From Calditrichota bacterium (GTDB lineage Bacteria > Electryoneota > RPQS01): a stretch of 10,272 bases of DNA. Positions 1-6,408 of the stretch are shown here, piece by piece (positions within the stretch are counted from its first letter, which is position 1; each line of letters starts with the position of its first letter). The stretch is taken from assembly GCA_020057985.1 (NCBI GenBank), contig JAGVEU010000342.1, positions 1-10,272 on the forward strand, read 5' to 3'. A program made the translations under genes and the position numbers. Under the pieces are notes generated by a model that worked only from the letters and a program-made list of their open reading frames with translations, did not search any database and was not told where the DNA came from.

Positions 1-87
1 AATGAGGGTTGGTCTCCATTTATGTTCAGAAACCAGCGAGTGTGTATCTCGCAAACGGCCACGAACAAACCCTAAAGGAGACCTATT

Positions 88-546
88 ATGAGATTGTCAA
101 TGTGTCTATTCATCATCTGCCTGTGTTTCGCGTTTGTCCAGAATGCAGAGGCATCAGGAAAGAAATCAGAAACTACCGCTGTCGTGCTTTCAGTTCTTTT
201 GCCGGGAGCGGGTCACATCTACACAAACGAAACGGCGACGGGCCTCCTGTTCATGGGGGTATACACAAGTGCCGTTGCTATTGCTTTCGCAGTTGGTCCT
301 CAGGCCTTCGAAAAAGACCAACCGTCCAGTGGACAGTTTGATGATCTTGCTGACAACAGTTCAAAAAACACGAACAAGGGCATCGTCTACGGGTGCATTG
401 CGGTTGCAGCTGGTACCATGATCTGGTCAGCCTTCGATGCGGCAGCATCTGCAAGGAGATTCAACCGTGCATCATTTGGTTTTGCACCGTGGCTGAATCC
501 CGACAAGCGGTCGGTGGGTGCTACGCTGTGCCTTCGGCTTCCGTGA
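88..546 (+). CDS. Small DUF5683-like membrane protein with signal peptide
   Basis: The product is a 152-residue envelope protein of unknown function. Residues 1-22 look like a Sec signal peptide (hydrophobic core with several Cys, AEA before the likely cut after Ala22). Next comes the motif LSVLLPGAGHIYTN (about residues 34-47), the hallmark of DUF5683/TM2-like proteins (SxxxPGxGxxY), followed by a hydrophobic stretch to about residue 70. After a polar loop a second hydrophobic segment (about 97-117) ends in WSAFDAAASARRFN, matching the usual D-A-x(3)-A-x(2)-N ending of that family. The ATG is preceded by AAAGGAG at 74-80 with 7-base spacing, so the start is well supported. Proteins of this kind are common in FCB bacteria but have no established biochemical role. 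It is the first of a run of small plus-strand envelope genes. The family assignment is by motif only. Confidence 0.8.
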   Translation: MRLSMCLFIICLCFAFVQNAEASGKKSETTAVVLSVLLPGAGHIYTNETATGLLFMGVYTSAVAIAFAVGPQAFEKDQPSSGQFDDLADNSSKNTNKGIVYGCIAVAAGTMIWSAFDAAASARRFNRASFGFAPWLNPDKRSVGATLCLRLP

Positions 547-584
547 ATGTCGTCTGACGTGTCGGTCAATTTCTATTGAGCAAG

Positions 585-618
585 AGTGCGATAAGTCGTC
601 TTGAAAATCTATCGCACT
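585..618. repeat. Intergenic inverted repeat (9-bp stem)
   Basis: AGTGCGATA at 585-593 is perfectly complementary to TATCGCACT at 610-618, giving a 9-bp stem around a 16-base loop. It lies between the DUF5683-like gene and the lipoprotein gene. No T-run follows, so it is not a classical intrinsic terminator. It may be an mRNA hairpin, an operator or a remnant of a dispersed repeat. Confidence 0.5.
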
Positions 619-638
619 ATCCCAACACTAACCAATGT

Positions 639-642
639 GGAG
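639..642 (+). promoter_or_regulatory. Shine-Dalgarno that fixes the lipoprotein start
   Basis: GGAG lies nine bases before the ATG at 652. An in-frame TTG at 601 would add 17 residues, but it sits in the loop of the 585-618 inverted repeat, has no purine-rich site before it, and would put a polar stretch before the signal peptide. The ATG is preferred. Confidence 0.7.
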
Positions 643-651
643 ATCACAAGC

Positions 652-1086
652 ATGAAGAATATATCCTCTTTTTCCGTTTGGTTCTTTGCCGCCCTCATTT
701 TGGGTGCAAGTTCCCTTGTAGGCGGATGCGCCTACAAGCAAATGGTGTCCGGTTACGATATGAAGATGAATTTTACTGGCCAAGTCGTTGACGCCATAAA
801 TGAAAAGGGTCTGCAAGGAGTACCAGTTTCCTTGCTTCCACCCGGATCGCAAAAAACAGCAACAGCCACCACAGACGAGATGGGTTTCTTTGAGATGAAG
901 GACGTGGTTATCGGCAAGCTCAAGTCCTTCGGCGGAAACCAGGGAACCGGCGGTCTGGTCACGGTCAGGGTCGAATATGCTGGCTACAAGCCCTTCGCGA
1001 ATAAATACCCCATTCAAGGAATGGCTGCCGTCGGTGCTGCCCTTACCAGTACAAACATCGGCGTAATCAAGATCGAGAAGCAATGA
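652..1086 (+). CDS. Lipoprotein with carboxypeptidase-regulatory-like domain
   Basis: The product is a 144-residue predicted lipoprotein. A short hydrophobic signal peptide ends in the lipobox-like VGGC, with Cys26 as the expected lipidation site. The mature part (about 45-125) reads as a carboxypeptidase-regulatory-like beta-sandwich: FTGQVVDAINEKGLQGVPVSL, then a TTDEMGFFEMKDV turn and a VRVEYAGYKPF strand. That is the usual V-x-D/N..L-x-G-V-x-V, T-D..G-x-F, Y-x-G-Y pattern. Such domains act as structural or binding modules on envelope and secreted proteins and have no catalytic site. The same fold recurs three times in the secreted protease at 6544-10020. Its partner and function are unknown. 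It is separated from both neighbours by over 100 bases, so it may have its own promoter, although none is obvious. Confidence 0.85.
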   Translation: MKNISSFSVWFFAALILGASSLVGGCAYKQMVSGYDMKMNFTGQVVDAINEKGLQGVPVSLLPPGSQKTATATTDEMGFFEMKDVVIGKLKSFGGNQGTGGLVTVRVEYAGYKPFANKYPIQGMAAVGAALTSTNIGVIKIEKQ

Positions 1087-1215
1087 TGGATGTAAAGGAA
1101 AAGAAGCTCTACTGACTCAGTTGGGCATAGGTTGCCAAACAAATTCGAACAAAAAACACGCGGACGCACGCACTCGACGTCTGCTTAGAAACACAGTTCA
1201 TTAAAGGAGATCAAC

Positions 1216-1443
1216 ATGAAAGGCATAGGCATTTTCCTTCTTGTGATCGGAGGCATTGCCGCGATCTGGGGCTTCTCGTACACGTCCAGCCATAAATTGG
1301 AGGGGATTGGAGCGATGTTCGGTACAACCAGCAGCTCTTATCAACTTGCCAATGTTGCAGGGCCGCTTGGGCTTGTGGCAGCTCTGGTTGGACTGGCACT
1401 CCTGATTGTAATAATGGTGAAGTCTTCGAACACGAAAGCATGA
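1216..1443 (+). CDS. Small protein with two membrane spans
   Basis: The product is a 75-residue predicted inner-membrane protein. The first span is about residues 4-20 (IGIFLLVIGGIAAIWGF). A short loop rich in Ser, Thr and Gly (21-47) follows, then a second span at about 50-68 and a short tail, KSSNTKA. The pattern recalls small DUF3185-type proteins of unknown function, but I cannot assign a family with confidence. The ATG is well supported by AAAGGAG ending at 1209, six bases upstream. It is flanked by roughly 130 and 100 bases of non-coding sequence containing weak hairpins. It is probably part of the same envelope-protein neighbourhood as the next gene, which also has two N-terminal spans. 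Confidence 0.8.
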   Translation: MKGIGIFLLVIGGIAAIWGFSYTSSHKLEGIGAMFGTTSSSYQLANVAGPLGLVAALVGLALLIVIMVKSSNTKA

Positions 1444-1446
1444 GTT

Positions 1447-1482
1447 AAGCAACAGGACCCCTCATAGCGCTGTTAGTTGCTT
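1447..1482. repeat. Short inverted repeat after the small membrane-protein gene
   Basis: AAGCAAC (1447-1453) pairs with GTTGCTT (1476-1482), a 7-bp stem around 22 bases. An alternative inner pairing (AACAG with CTGTT) is also possible. It begins four bases after the stop codon and has only a short T-rich tail, so it could be a weak terminator or RNA-stabilising hairpin. Confidence 0.3.
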
Positions 1483-1545
1483 GTTGGAGGTCGCGACTAA
1501 ATGCTGTCTCTGTGAAACACACAATTCTCACATCAGGAGTCAAAT

Positions 1546-2049
1546 ATGGAAACTGAAACGCGCTTTGGAACTCTGAATGGAGTCGGAAAATTCATATCCG
1601 CCTTGGGAGTATTTTTGATCTTTCTTGCAATCGGTGGCGGCTTCATCATTATGAAGAATACTTGGGGCGGTTCTTCGAGTGTCGGCATAGGAGTTCTGAT
1701 TGGCGGAGCAATCATGGGGATACTCGTTATCGCTAATGGCCAACTCATACAGTGTTTCGTAGCGATAGAGGAAAACACCCGCCAGACCTCTCTCGACCTG
1801 AGAGAACTCAAACGCAGTGGAATCGATTCGGTGTCAGATAAGCCACAGAGTGACTCCATCCGAGCGTTAGAGGAAGTCTTGGATGGTTGGCGCTCCGGTC
1901 AGGCTCTCACATTGAACTCCGCAGAGAAACGGATGCTTAGAGACCTCGTTGACAGACTTCGCCCGGATCTTACACGCGAGGATTGGCTGAACATCGCCCG
2001 CCTTATCAAACATGATCCCCATTCAGAACTCAGCCAGTATTATGCATAG
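1546..2049 (+). CDS. Two-span membrane protein with C-terminal helical domain
   Basis: The product is a 167-residue protein of unknown family. Two glycine-rich hydrophobic segments (about 16-36 and 45-66) form a membrane hairpin. They are followed by QCFVAIEENTRQTSLDLREL (69-88), which reads as an amphipathic, possibly coiled-coil, helix leaving the membrane. The remainder (about 105-167) is charged and helix-rich, with Leu and Arg repeats around RMLRDLVDRLRPDLTREDW. With a polar N-terminus and no signal peptide, the soluble tail is most simply cytoplasmic. The ATG follows AGGAG (1535-1539) at six bases, so the start is good. I do not recognise a catalytic motif. Proteins with two spans and an EENTRQ-type helix occur in many bacteria as uncharacterised membrane proteins; that resemblance is from memory and is not proof of homology. 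Confidence 0.8.
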   Translation: METETRFGTLNGVGKFISALGVFLIFLAIGGGFIIMKNTWGGSSSVGIGVLIGGAIMGILVIANGQLIQCFVAIEENTRQTSLDLRELKRSGIDSVSDKPQSDSIRALEEVLDGWRSGQALTLNSAEKRMLRDLVDRLRPDLTREDWLNIARLIKHDPHSELSQYYA

Positions 2050-2159
2050 AGGCGAAGACGGGTGAAGCATATACCATGTCTGTTCCCGGAATCGTTTCAG
2101 GCACACCTTATGACTGGATTTGCAGAAATTATACAACTCAATTCAACCCATCAATTCTT

Positions 2160-2163
2160 GGAG
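2160..2163 (+). promoter_or_regulatory. Shine-Dalgarno that fixes the second lipoprotein start
   Basis: GGAG lies five bases before the ATG at 2169. An in-frame ATG at 2076 would add 31 polar residues before the hydrophobic signal sequence and has no ribosome-binding site, so the downstream start is preferred. Confidence 0.75.
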
Positions 2164-2168
2164 AACTA

Positions 2169-2687
2169 ATGCGAGTAACATACATTCTCAGGTTTTCTGC
2201 TTCTGTTGTAGTACTCTGTTGTCTTCTGGCCTGCAAAGCAGATCGAGACGTGACAAGTAAGAATAAACTCTTGTTGGACTCACTTGCGACAAAGGAGTCT
2301 GCTAAAGTTGAAAAAACAAAACTAACAAGGCAGATGCCCGAATACTATGGGGTTTTCTACATCGGGCCAGACAGCCTGATCGAAATGCGCCAGGGAAATG
2401 ACCGTGACGTTCGTGTCTACACCAGATCACCTCAGTTCTATGTCTATGGTAGGGCTGCCATCGAGATCCCCTTCAAATACATGGGGAGTGACGGAAGAGC
2501 CGGTTGGCAGTATTTTACTCGCGTCTATCCGATCAAAAATAGTGCGGGTGATATGGTCTTGCGTGTGCAACTGCCTTCAGGTGGTGAACTACCACCTAAC
2601 AAATACTGGCTCTTTGGCGGCGACTACATTGAAGATAGATATAACTTCACTGTCGTTGACTCCCCTCCGTCACCCCGCAAAGGCTGA
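2169..2687 (+). CDS. Predicted lipoprotein of unknown family
   Basis: The product is a 172-residue predicted lipoprotein. MRVTYILR leads into a hydrophobic core and a canonical lipobox LLAC, with Cys22 as the lipidated residue. Residues 23-60 are polar and rich in Lys, Asp and Ser, which suggests a flexible tether. The rest is beta-rich with many aromatic residues (YYGVFYIGPDS, QFYVYGRAAIEIPF, GWQYFTRVYP), and the near-C-terminal LPPNKYWLFGG..Y..FTVVD resembles an Ig-like strand arrangement. No known family or catalytic motif is recognised. The product is exported and anchored in a membrane; inner versus outer cannot be decided. It lies 119 bases after the previous gene and 63 before the next, in the same direction, so cotranscription with the following pair is possible. 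Confidence 0.8.
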   Translation: MRVTYILRFSASVVVLCCLLACKADRDVTSKNKLLLDSLATKESAKVEKTKLTRQMPEYYGVFYIGPDSLIEMRQGNDRDVRVYTRSPQFYVYGRAAIEIPFKYMGSDGRAGWQYFTRVYPIKNSAGDMVLRVQLPSGGELPPNKYWLFGGDYIEDRYNFTVVDSPPSPRKG

Positions 2688-2750
2688 GATCACATTTGGG
2701 CCGTTACATAATCGAGACACAGTCACAATCTAAACAGAAGCGAGAACACA

Positions 2751-3098
2751 ATGAAACTGATCATTAAACGCGATCAAAAGCAGCTCAAGGGGTTGCTCGG
2801 CGGCAATAAAGGCATGCTTTTCCAACTCAGCTTTCGGGTTGAACTCACGACGAAGGAACAGGAACTAATCACCCGTTACCGCGCAGAAAACGAGCCTCTG
2901 ACTGTTAGGACTACAAGCAAAGGCGAGGAAGTCCCCGGTCTAATCATTGGCAATCTCGTTCGCGGGGTTAGCTATGAAGTGAAAGATGTGGGAACGATTC
3001 TCAACAACGAGCAGATTGTCAAGGAAGCCTGTGAGTCTTTCAAAACTCTCCTGACCGTCATGGAATCGTTTGGTGGTGAGGAAGTCGTAGAATATTAA
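2751..3098 (+). CDS. Small soluble protein, unknown family (first of a pair)
   Basis: The product is a 115-residue protein with no signal peptide or membrane span, so it is probably cytoplasmic. It opens with MKLIIKRDQKQLKGLLGG, followed by a predicted beta-rich section (LFQLSFRVELTTKEQELITRY, PLTVRTT, GLIIGNLVRGVSYEV) and a C-terminal helix (about 86-110, EQIVKEACESFKTLLTVMESF). I see no catalytic or metal-binding motif and cannot name a family. The ATG has only a weak purine-rich stretch upstream (GAAGCGAG). The stop codon lies 13 bases before the next ATG, so the two genes are almost certainly cotranscribed and may act together. Confidence 0.75.
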   Translation: MKLIIKRDQKQLKGLLGGNKGMLFQLSFRVELTTKEQELITRYRAENEPLTVRTTSKGEEVPGLIIGNLVRGVSYEVKDVGTILNNEQIVKEACESFKTLLTVMESFGGEEVVEY

Positions 3099-3101
3099 AT
3101 A

Positions 3102-3106
3102 CGGAG
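3102..3106 (+). promoter_or_regulatory. Shine-Dalgarno that fixes the ATG at 3112
   Basis: CGGAG at 3102-3106 precedes the ATG at 3112 by five bases. The in-frame GTG at 3106 overlaps this site and has nothing usable before it, so the protein probably begins MSATSIG rather than two residues earlier. Confidence 0.65.
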
Positions 3107-3111
3107 TGACC

Positions 3112-3300
3112 ATGTCAGCAACTTCAATCGGTACGATCAAATCGGGCAAGGGACAGACCTACGAAGTCCTTTGGGATTCCTCCTCGAAAGAACTCTACGT
3201 GAAACCCACTTGGTTCATGGGAGCCTCCACGCATGTCGGTAAAGCCTCAACTGCCAGTGAAGCCATGACCAAGGCTGAAGCCTTTCTATACAACAAATGA
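3112..3300 (+). CDS. Small soluble protein, unknown family (second of a pair)
   Basis: The product is a 62-residue protein with no signal peptide or span. It reads as a short beta-sheet followed by a helix: SIGTIKSGKGQTYEVLWDSSSKE..VKP, then STHVGKASTASEAMTKAEAFLYNK. The K-A-S-(x)-A-(x)-E-A-M-x-x-A-E-A-x-L ending is a regular amphipathic helix. No catalytic residues stand out, and the size suits a binding or adaptor domain. It starts 13 bases after the preceding stop, with its own Shine-Dalgarno, so the two small genes form an operon. I do not recognise the family. The compact, well-structured composition and good ribosome-binding site argue that it is a real gene despite its length. Confidence 0.7.
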   Translation: MSATSIGTIKSGKGQTYEVLWDSSSKELYVKPTWFMGASTHVGKASTASEAMTKAEAFLYNK

Positions 3301-3312
3301 TCCTGACTATTC

Positions 3313-3326
3313 AGATCGGCAGATCT
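3313..3326. repeat. Mini-hairpin in the leader of the zinc-finger gene
   Basis: AGATC (3313-3317) and GATCT (3322-3326) pair around the loop GGCA, ending two bases before the ATG at 3329. It occupies the place where a Shine-Dalgarno would be expected, and none is visible. It could affect initiation, but a 5-bp stem is easily a chance event. Confidence 0.3.
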
Positions 3327-3328
3327 TT

Positions 3329-4003
3329 ATGACTGAGTGGCATTGTCTTACCGACATCGAACTCGAAGGGCTTTATCGTGGCCGCGCCGGGCCGGAGGAT
3401 CTTCGGCATCTGTTCGCCTGCCCTGCTTGCCGCAACCGAATGGTGTTGGTCGAGGAAGCGCTGGCGGATGAAACCGTGTTTGTGTTCGAGCAGGAATCGC
3501 TTGCTCTGGCTGCAAAAGGAGCGCAGACTATTCCCGTACGCAGCCTATGCACGCACGATGAATCCCTGATTTGCCGACTCGAACGCGAATCGGGCCGCGA
3601 TGATCTGACTGTCACCGTGCTGGCCGACAAAGCGCAATGGGGCGAAGTTGTGATGATCTGGCCGGGAGCGGGCGAACCATTCGCGGCTGTGTTGGGAGAA
3701 AAAATGCACACCAGCACGGGCACGCTCGGCGCGATCAATCTGTGGCTGGTCTCTGCCGCTGAAGCTTTGTGGAAAGGGCGACTCACCGAGCTTCCCGAAT
3801 CTATCTCGGGAGCAAACAACTCACTTGTGATCGAATCAATGTCCACCGGTGTTAGACTGAGCTATGTTGGCACAGTACTTTCGATCACGCTGCTGCGCGA
3901 AGAAGGCCGCTGGAAAACGCTCGCTTTCCCTGCGCTGCTTTCGATGCAGAGCGAGTTTTCCATCGCGTTGTTCACACCGCTGTCCGCCTTGCCGCTGCAA
4001 TGA
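3329..4003 (+). CDS. Zinc-finger anti-sigma-like (zf-HC2 type) soluble protein
   Basis: The product is a 224-residue protein. Its N-terminus carries Cys6, His27, Cys31 and Cys34 in the arrangement C-x20-H-x3-C-x2-C, with LRHLFACPACRNRM closely matching the zinc-binding anti-sigma (ZAS/zf-HC2) consensus H-L-x2-C-x2-C. Known members bind ECF sigma factors or act as cytoplasmic redox or metal sensors. Residues 60-224 are mixed beta-rich sequence of unknown fold, with no membrane span, unlike typical membrane-bound anti-sigma factors. No sigma gene is in the window. The TGA overlaps the ATG of the next gene (ATGA), so translation is coupled to that of the membrane Lon-like protease. The protein is a natural candidate for its regulator or substrate (inference). 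No clear Shine-Dalgarno is visible. The first residues MTEWHCLTDIELEGLYRG fit the usual start of this family, which supports the chosen ATG. Confidence 0.75.
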   Translation: MTEWHCLTDIELEGLYRGRAGPEDLRHLFACPACRNRMVLVEEALADETVFVFEQESLALAAKGAQTIPVRSLCTHDESLICRLERESGRDDLTVTVLADKAQWGEVVMIWPGAGEPFAAVLGEKMHTSTGTLGAINLWLVSAAEALWKGRLTELPESISGANNSLVIESMSTGVRLSYVGTVLSITLLREEGRWKTLAFPALLSMQSEFSIALFTPLSALPLQ

Positions 4004-6309
4004 GCCTATCCCTCGGAGCCGCTGAGCGCGAACGCGAGATTCTCTCTGACCGGCTGTTGAAAACCCGCGAGCCGCTGATTCGATTCAGTCTGCTGGCGGG
4101 CTTTCTCTGTCGCACGCACGCGCAGTTGTTTCCTCGCGATCAGTGGGCTATGTTTATTATGCCACAGTTGTCCGAACTGCTCGCAATTGCCACGCCGTTA
4201 CTGCTGCGGCAGCAGTCGCCCGAACGGTTGAGTGTGCTCGCTGAGACACTCGACGCGTTGCCCGGCGAGGCGCGAGCGCTTCAATTGCGGGAAGACGTGG
4301 ACGAAGCTCGCATGGCACAGGCGCTCTATGCAGGGGATGTGGAGTATTTGCGCGCGCGTTTTGATTTATCCGATGCTGATCTGCCCGCCGGAGAGCCGCT
4401 GCAAATTGCGCAAGCGCTCGTGGCGCAAATTCGTGATTCAGAACAGGCAAGGAAGTTAGAAGCCTTTATTCGTATCTGGTCCGGCAGGCTCGAGTCCGCC
4501 TCATCCGTGAGCGTCTTGCTGGTCACTCCCAATGATGCGAATTGGCCCGCGCATGGTGTTCTAACAACACTTACATTGCAGCATGAACGCGGAGCGGAAT
4601 TGTCGCATGTTCAGTTCGAGCATCTGGGAGATTCCGCGGATGCCGCCATGATCGCGCTGGATTCGGCGATGCAGGCAGCCTCGCGTTGGCTGTCGCGCGA
4701 ATTGAATCTGTCGCGGCCCGTGGGAGCGACCTTGCGATTGGATGACGTGCAGTCCGATATTGAAGGTCCGAGTCTGGGTCTGGCCATTGCCGCGCTGTGC
4801 ATTGCCGATGGGTTGTCTCGTTCGCTCTCGCGCAAGCAATTCCGCTTTTCCACATCCGTCGCGTTGATTGGCGCACTTGATGCGGAAGGTCGCGTGCAAT
4901 CCGTGGAAGGGATTCGCGAAAAAATCACGCGCGCGTTCTATTCACCCGTCGAGCACGTGGCTGTGCCACACGATCAAGAGGAACTGGCGCGAGCCACCGC
5001 GGACGAACTACACAGGCGCTATCCAAACAGGCACTTGTCCATCGTTCCCGTGAGCACGCTCGATGATTTGTTCAGTCAACGCCGGTTGGTGGCGGATTAT
5101 CTTGTGCCCTTGCCGCTTCATGCCGTGAAACAAATCGAGCGTGTTCCTAAATGGGCGAGAGTGATCTTCGCGCTGGTGGCTCTACTGTTGCTCGTGTATG
5201 CGCCGATTTCCCATTACTATCCCAACACTCGCTTCTGGCTCGACCGCACGCCGGCAATCTGGGACACGGGAAGCGGACATGTTCTGCGCATTCTCAACAA
5301 AGACCATGTACTGTTGTGGGATAAATTCGCGGACCAATCGGAATTCATTCGCTGGGGATACTTCGGTCGGAGTGATAACGACACCCTCGCGCCTGCGTTC
5401 TCTTGCACACAGTTTGCGGACATCAACGGCGACGGCAGGCAAGAAGTACTATTCTTACGGTCAACAGTTACGGATATGGGGACTAAAACCATGCGTCCCG
5501 AGACACTCTACTGCTTCGCCGCAAACGGTAACGCGCTGTGGAAACACGCGTGCGACCCGCAAAACTTATCGGCGTTCGGAATGACCGGCACATTTCCGAC
5601 AGATGTTTGGACATGGACAACCGTGGACTGGAAAGGCGACGGAAATTCCGACATTGTTCTCAGCCAAAAAGATGGCAGCTCCAAAGGAATGTTCTATGCC
5701 TTCCTTGAGCAGCTTGACGGCAGAACCGGAGAGACCAAGCATATCTTCTGGCATCGTCAGTGGCTGTGGACGGTGTGTGCGGTTCCCAACGACACGAATC
5801 GCGGCCAGTCGCTGTGGGTGGGAGGCACAAATGATGATTGCGGTTCGGAGCTCTTTATTTTCCGCGACAGCGTTCGCTCCCGCATCTGGCCCAGTGCCGA
5901 CACTGTGGGAATTATAGCTGCGCGCTTTCCGATCTGCGACGTCAATCTATCCCTCGAGCAGTGCGGTTGGCTGTGGAGTTTGTCCTTGTGTGAAAACAAG
6001 ACCGTGCAAATCACAATGCTTAATAGCCAGATCCAATTTCCCCAAGGTGGCGGCTGGACGGGCTACTCTTTCAGGGTCCGCCATGACCTCTCATGGTATC
6101 CCGAACCGATGATCCGCTTCCAATCTCGACAGCTCCTCCGGTTCGTCCGCGCGGGAGTCATTCCCGAGCCAGAGAATTACGACGAGTGGATCGCTCGCAA
6201 CACTTTCGCCGAAATCTGGACGGGCCACGACTGGGTGCCCGCCGACACAACGCGCCCTCCACCTGATCCGTATCCGATCTATACCTTCAATGATTCAAGA
6301 GTGAAATAG
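4000..6309 (+). CDS. Transmembrane Lon-like (S16) protease with extracytoplasmic beta-propeller
   Basis: The product has 769 residues. Residues 1-165 are helix-rich without a clear domain. Residues about 168-365 are a Lon-type S16 proteolytic domain: IEGPSLGLAIA places the nucleophile at Ser258 (Lon consensus DGPSAG), and VALIGALDAEGRVQSVEGI-REK places the catalytic Lys at 308, matching the second Lys of the GGLKEK motif in E. coli Lon. No Walker A/B AAA+ module is present. After a basic stretch (KQIERVPKWAR) there is one membrane span, about 388-408. Residues 409-769 resemble an FG-GAP/PQQ-type propeller: DINGDGRQEVLFL (474-486) and DWKGDGNSDIVL (543-554) are Ca-binding-type repeats, plus ANGNALWK and a degenerate CDVN repeat at 646. 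The positive-inside rule puts the protease in the cytoplasm and the propeller outside. It begins at the ATGA overlap with no Shine-Dalgarno of its own, implying coupling to the zinc-finger gene. A role in envelope-to-cytoplasm signalling by proteolysis is inference. Confidence 0.8.
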   Translation: MSLSLGAAEREREILSDRLLKTREPLIRFSLLAGFLCRTHAQLFPRDQWAMFIMPQLSELLAIATPLLLRQQSPERLSVLAETLDALPGEARALQLREDVDEARMAQALYAGDVEYLRARFDLSDADLPAGEPLQIAQALVAQIRDSEQARKLEAFIRIWSGRLESASSVSVLLVTPNDANWPAHGVLTTLTLQHERGAELSHVQFEHLGDSADAAMIALDSAMQAASRWLSRELNLSRPVGATLRLDDVQSDIEGPSLGLAIAALCIADGLSRSLSRKQFRFSTSVALIGALDAEGRVQSVEGIREKITRAFYSPVEHVAVPHDQEELARATADELHRRYPNRHLSIVPVSTLDDLFSQRRLVADYLVPLPLHAVKQIERVPKWARVIFALVALLLLVYAPISHYYPNTRFWLDRTPAIWDTGSGHVLRILNKDHVLLWDKFADQSEFIRWGYFGRSDNDTLAPAFSCTQFADINGDGRQEVLFLRSTVTDMGTKTMRPETLYCFAANGNALWKHACDPQNLSAFGMTGTFPTDVWTWTTVDWKGDGNSDIVLSQKDGSSKGMFYAFLEQLDGRTGETKHIFWHRQWLWTVCAVPNDTNRGQSLWVGGTNDDCGSELFIFRDSVRSRIWPSADTVGIIAARFPICDVNLSLEQCGWLWSLSLCENKTVQITMLNSQIQFPQGGGWTGYSFRVRHDLSWYPEPMIRFQSRQLLRFVRAGVIPEPENYDEWIARNTFAEIWTGHDWVPADTTRPPPDPYPIYTFNDSRVK

Positions 6310-6408
6310 TGGCGTTTGCTATCCGATTCCGGCCGTATTACAAAGTTGGTACACAATCCCACCTGAATCCGTGATCGCAACGTGCGTGAGGGAAGTATTA
6401 TTCGCTCA

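Noticed and set aside
1..87. Possible upstream gene tail or regulatory RNA at the left edge
   Set aside because: Only the Shine-Dalgarno at 74-80 is clear; no promoter, hairpin or coding tail can be supported.
601..651. TTG start extending the first lipoprotein by 17 residues
   Set aside because: No Shine-Dalgarno, lies in a hairpin loop, and disrupts the signal peptide; the ATG at 652 is better.
1160..1184. Hairpin GCGGACG / CGTCTGC with an 11-base loop upstream of the two-span protein gene
   Set aside because: Includes a G-U pair and is short; too weak to annotate as regulatory.
1490..1497. Perfect 8-bp palindrome GTCGCGAC
   Set aside because: Palindromes of this length are frequent by chance; no nearby promoter boxes support an operator.
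1510..1520. CTGTGAAACAC repeated at 10137-10147
   Set aside because: An 11-base exact match is within chance expectation, and neighbouring bases differ.
2074..2087. CCATGTCTGTTCCC resembles CCATGCCTGTTCCC at 10237-10250
   Set aside because: A 13-of-14 match between two places in a 10-kb window is expected by chance, and the flanks do not match.
2076..2168. Upstream in-frame ATG extending the second lipoprotein by 31 residues
   Set aside because: No ribosome-binding site; the extension is polar and would bury the signal peptide and lipobox inside the protein. The ATG at 2169 has GGAG five bases upstream.
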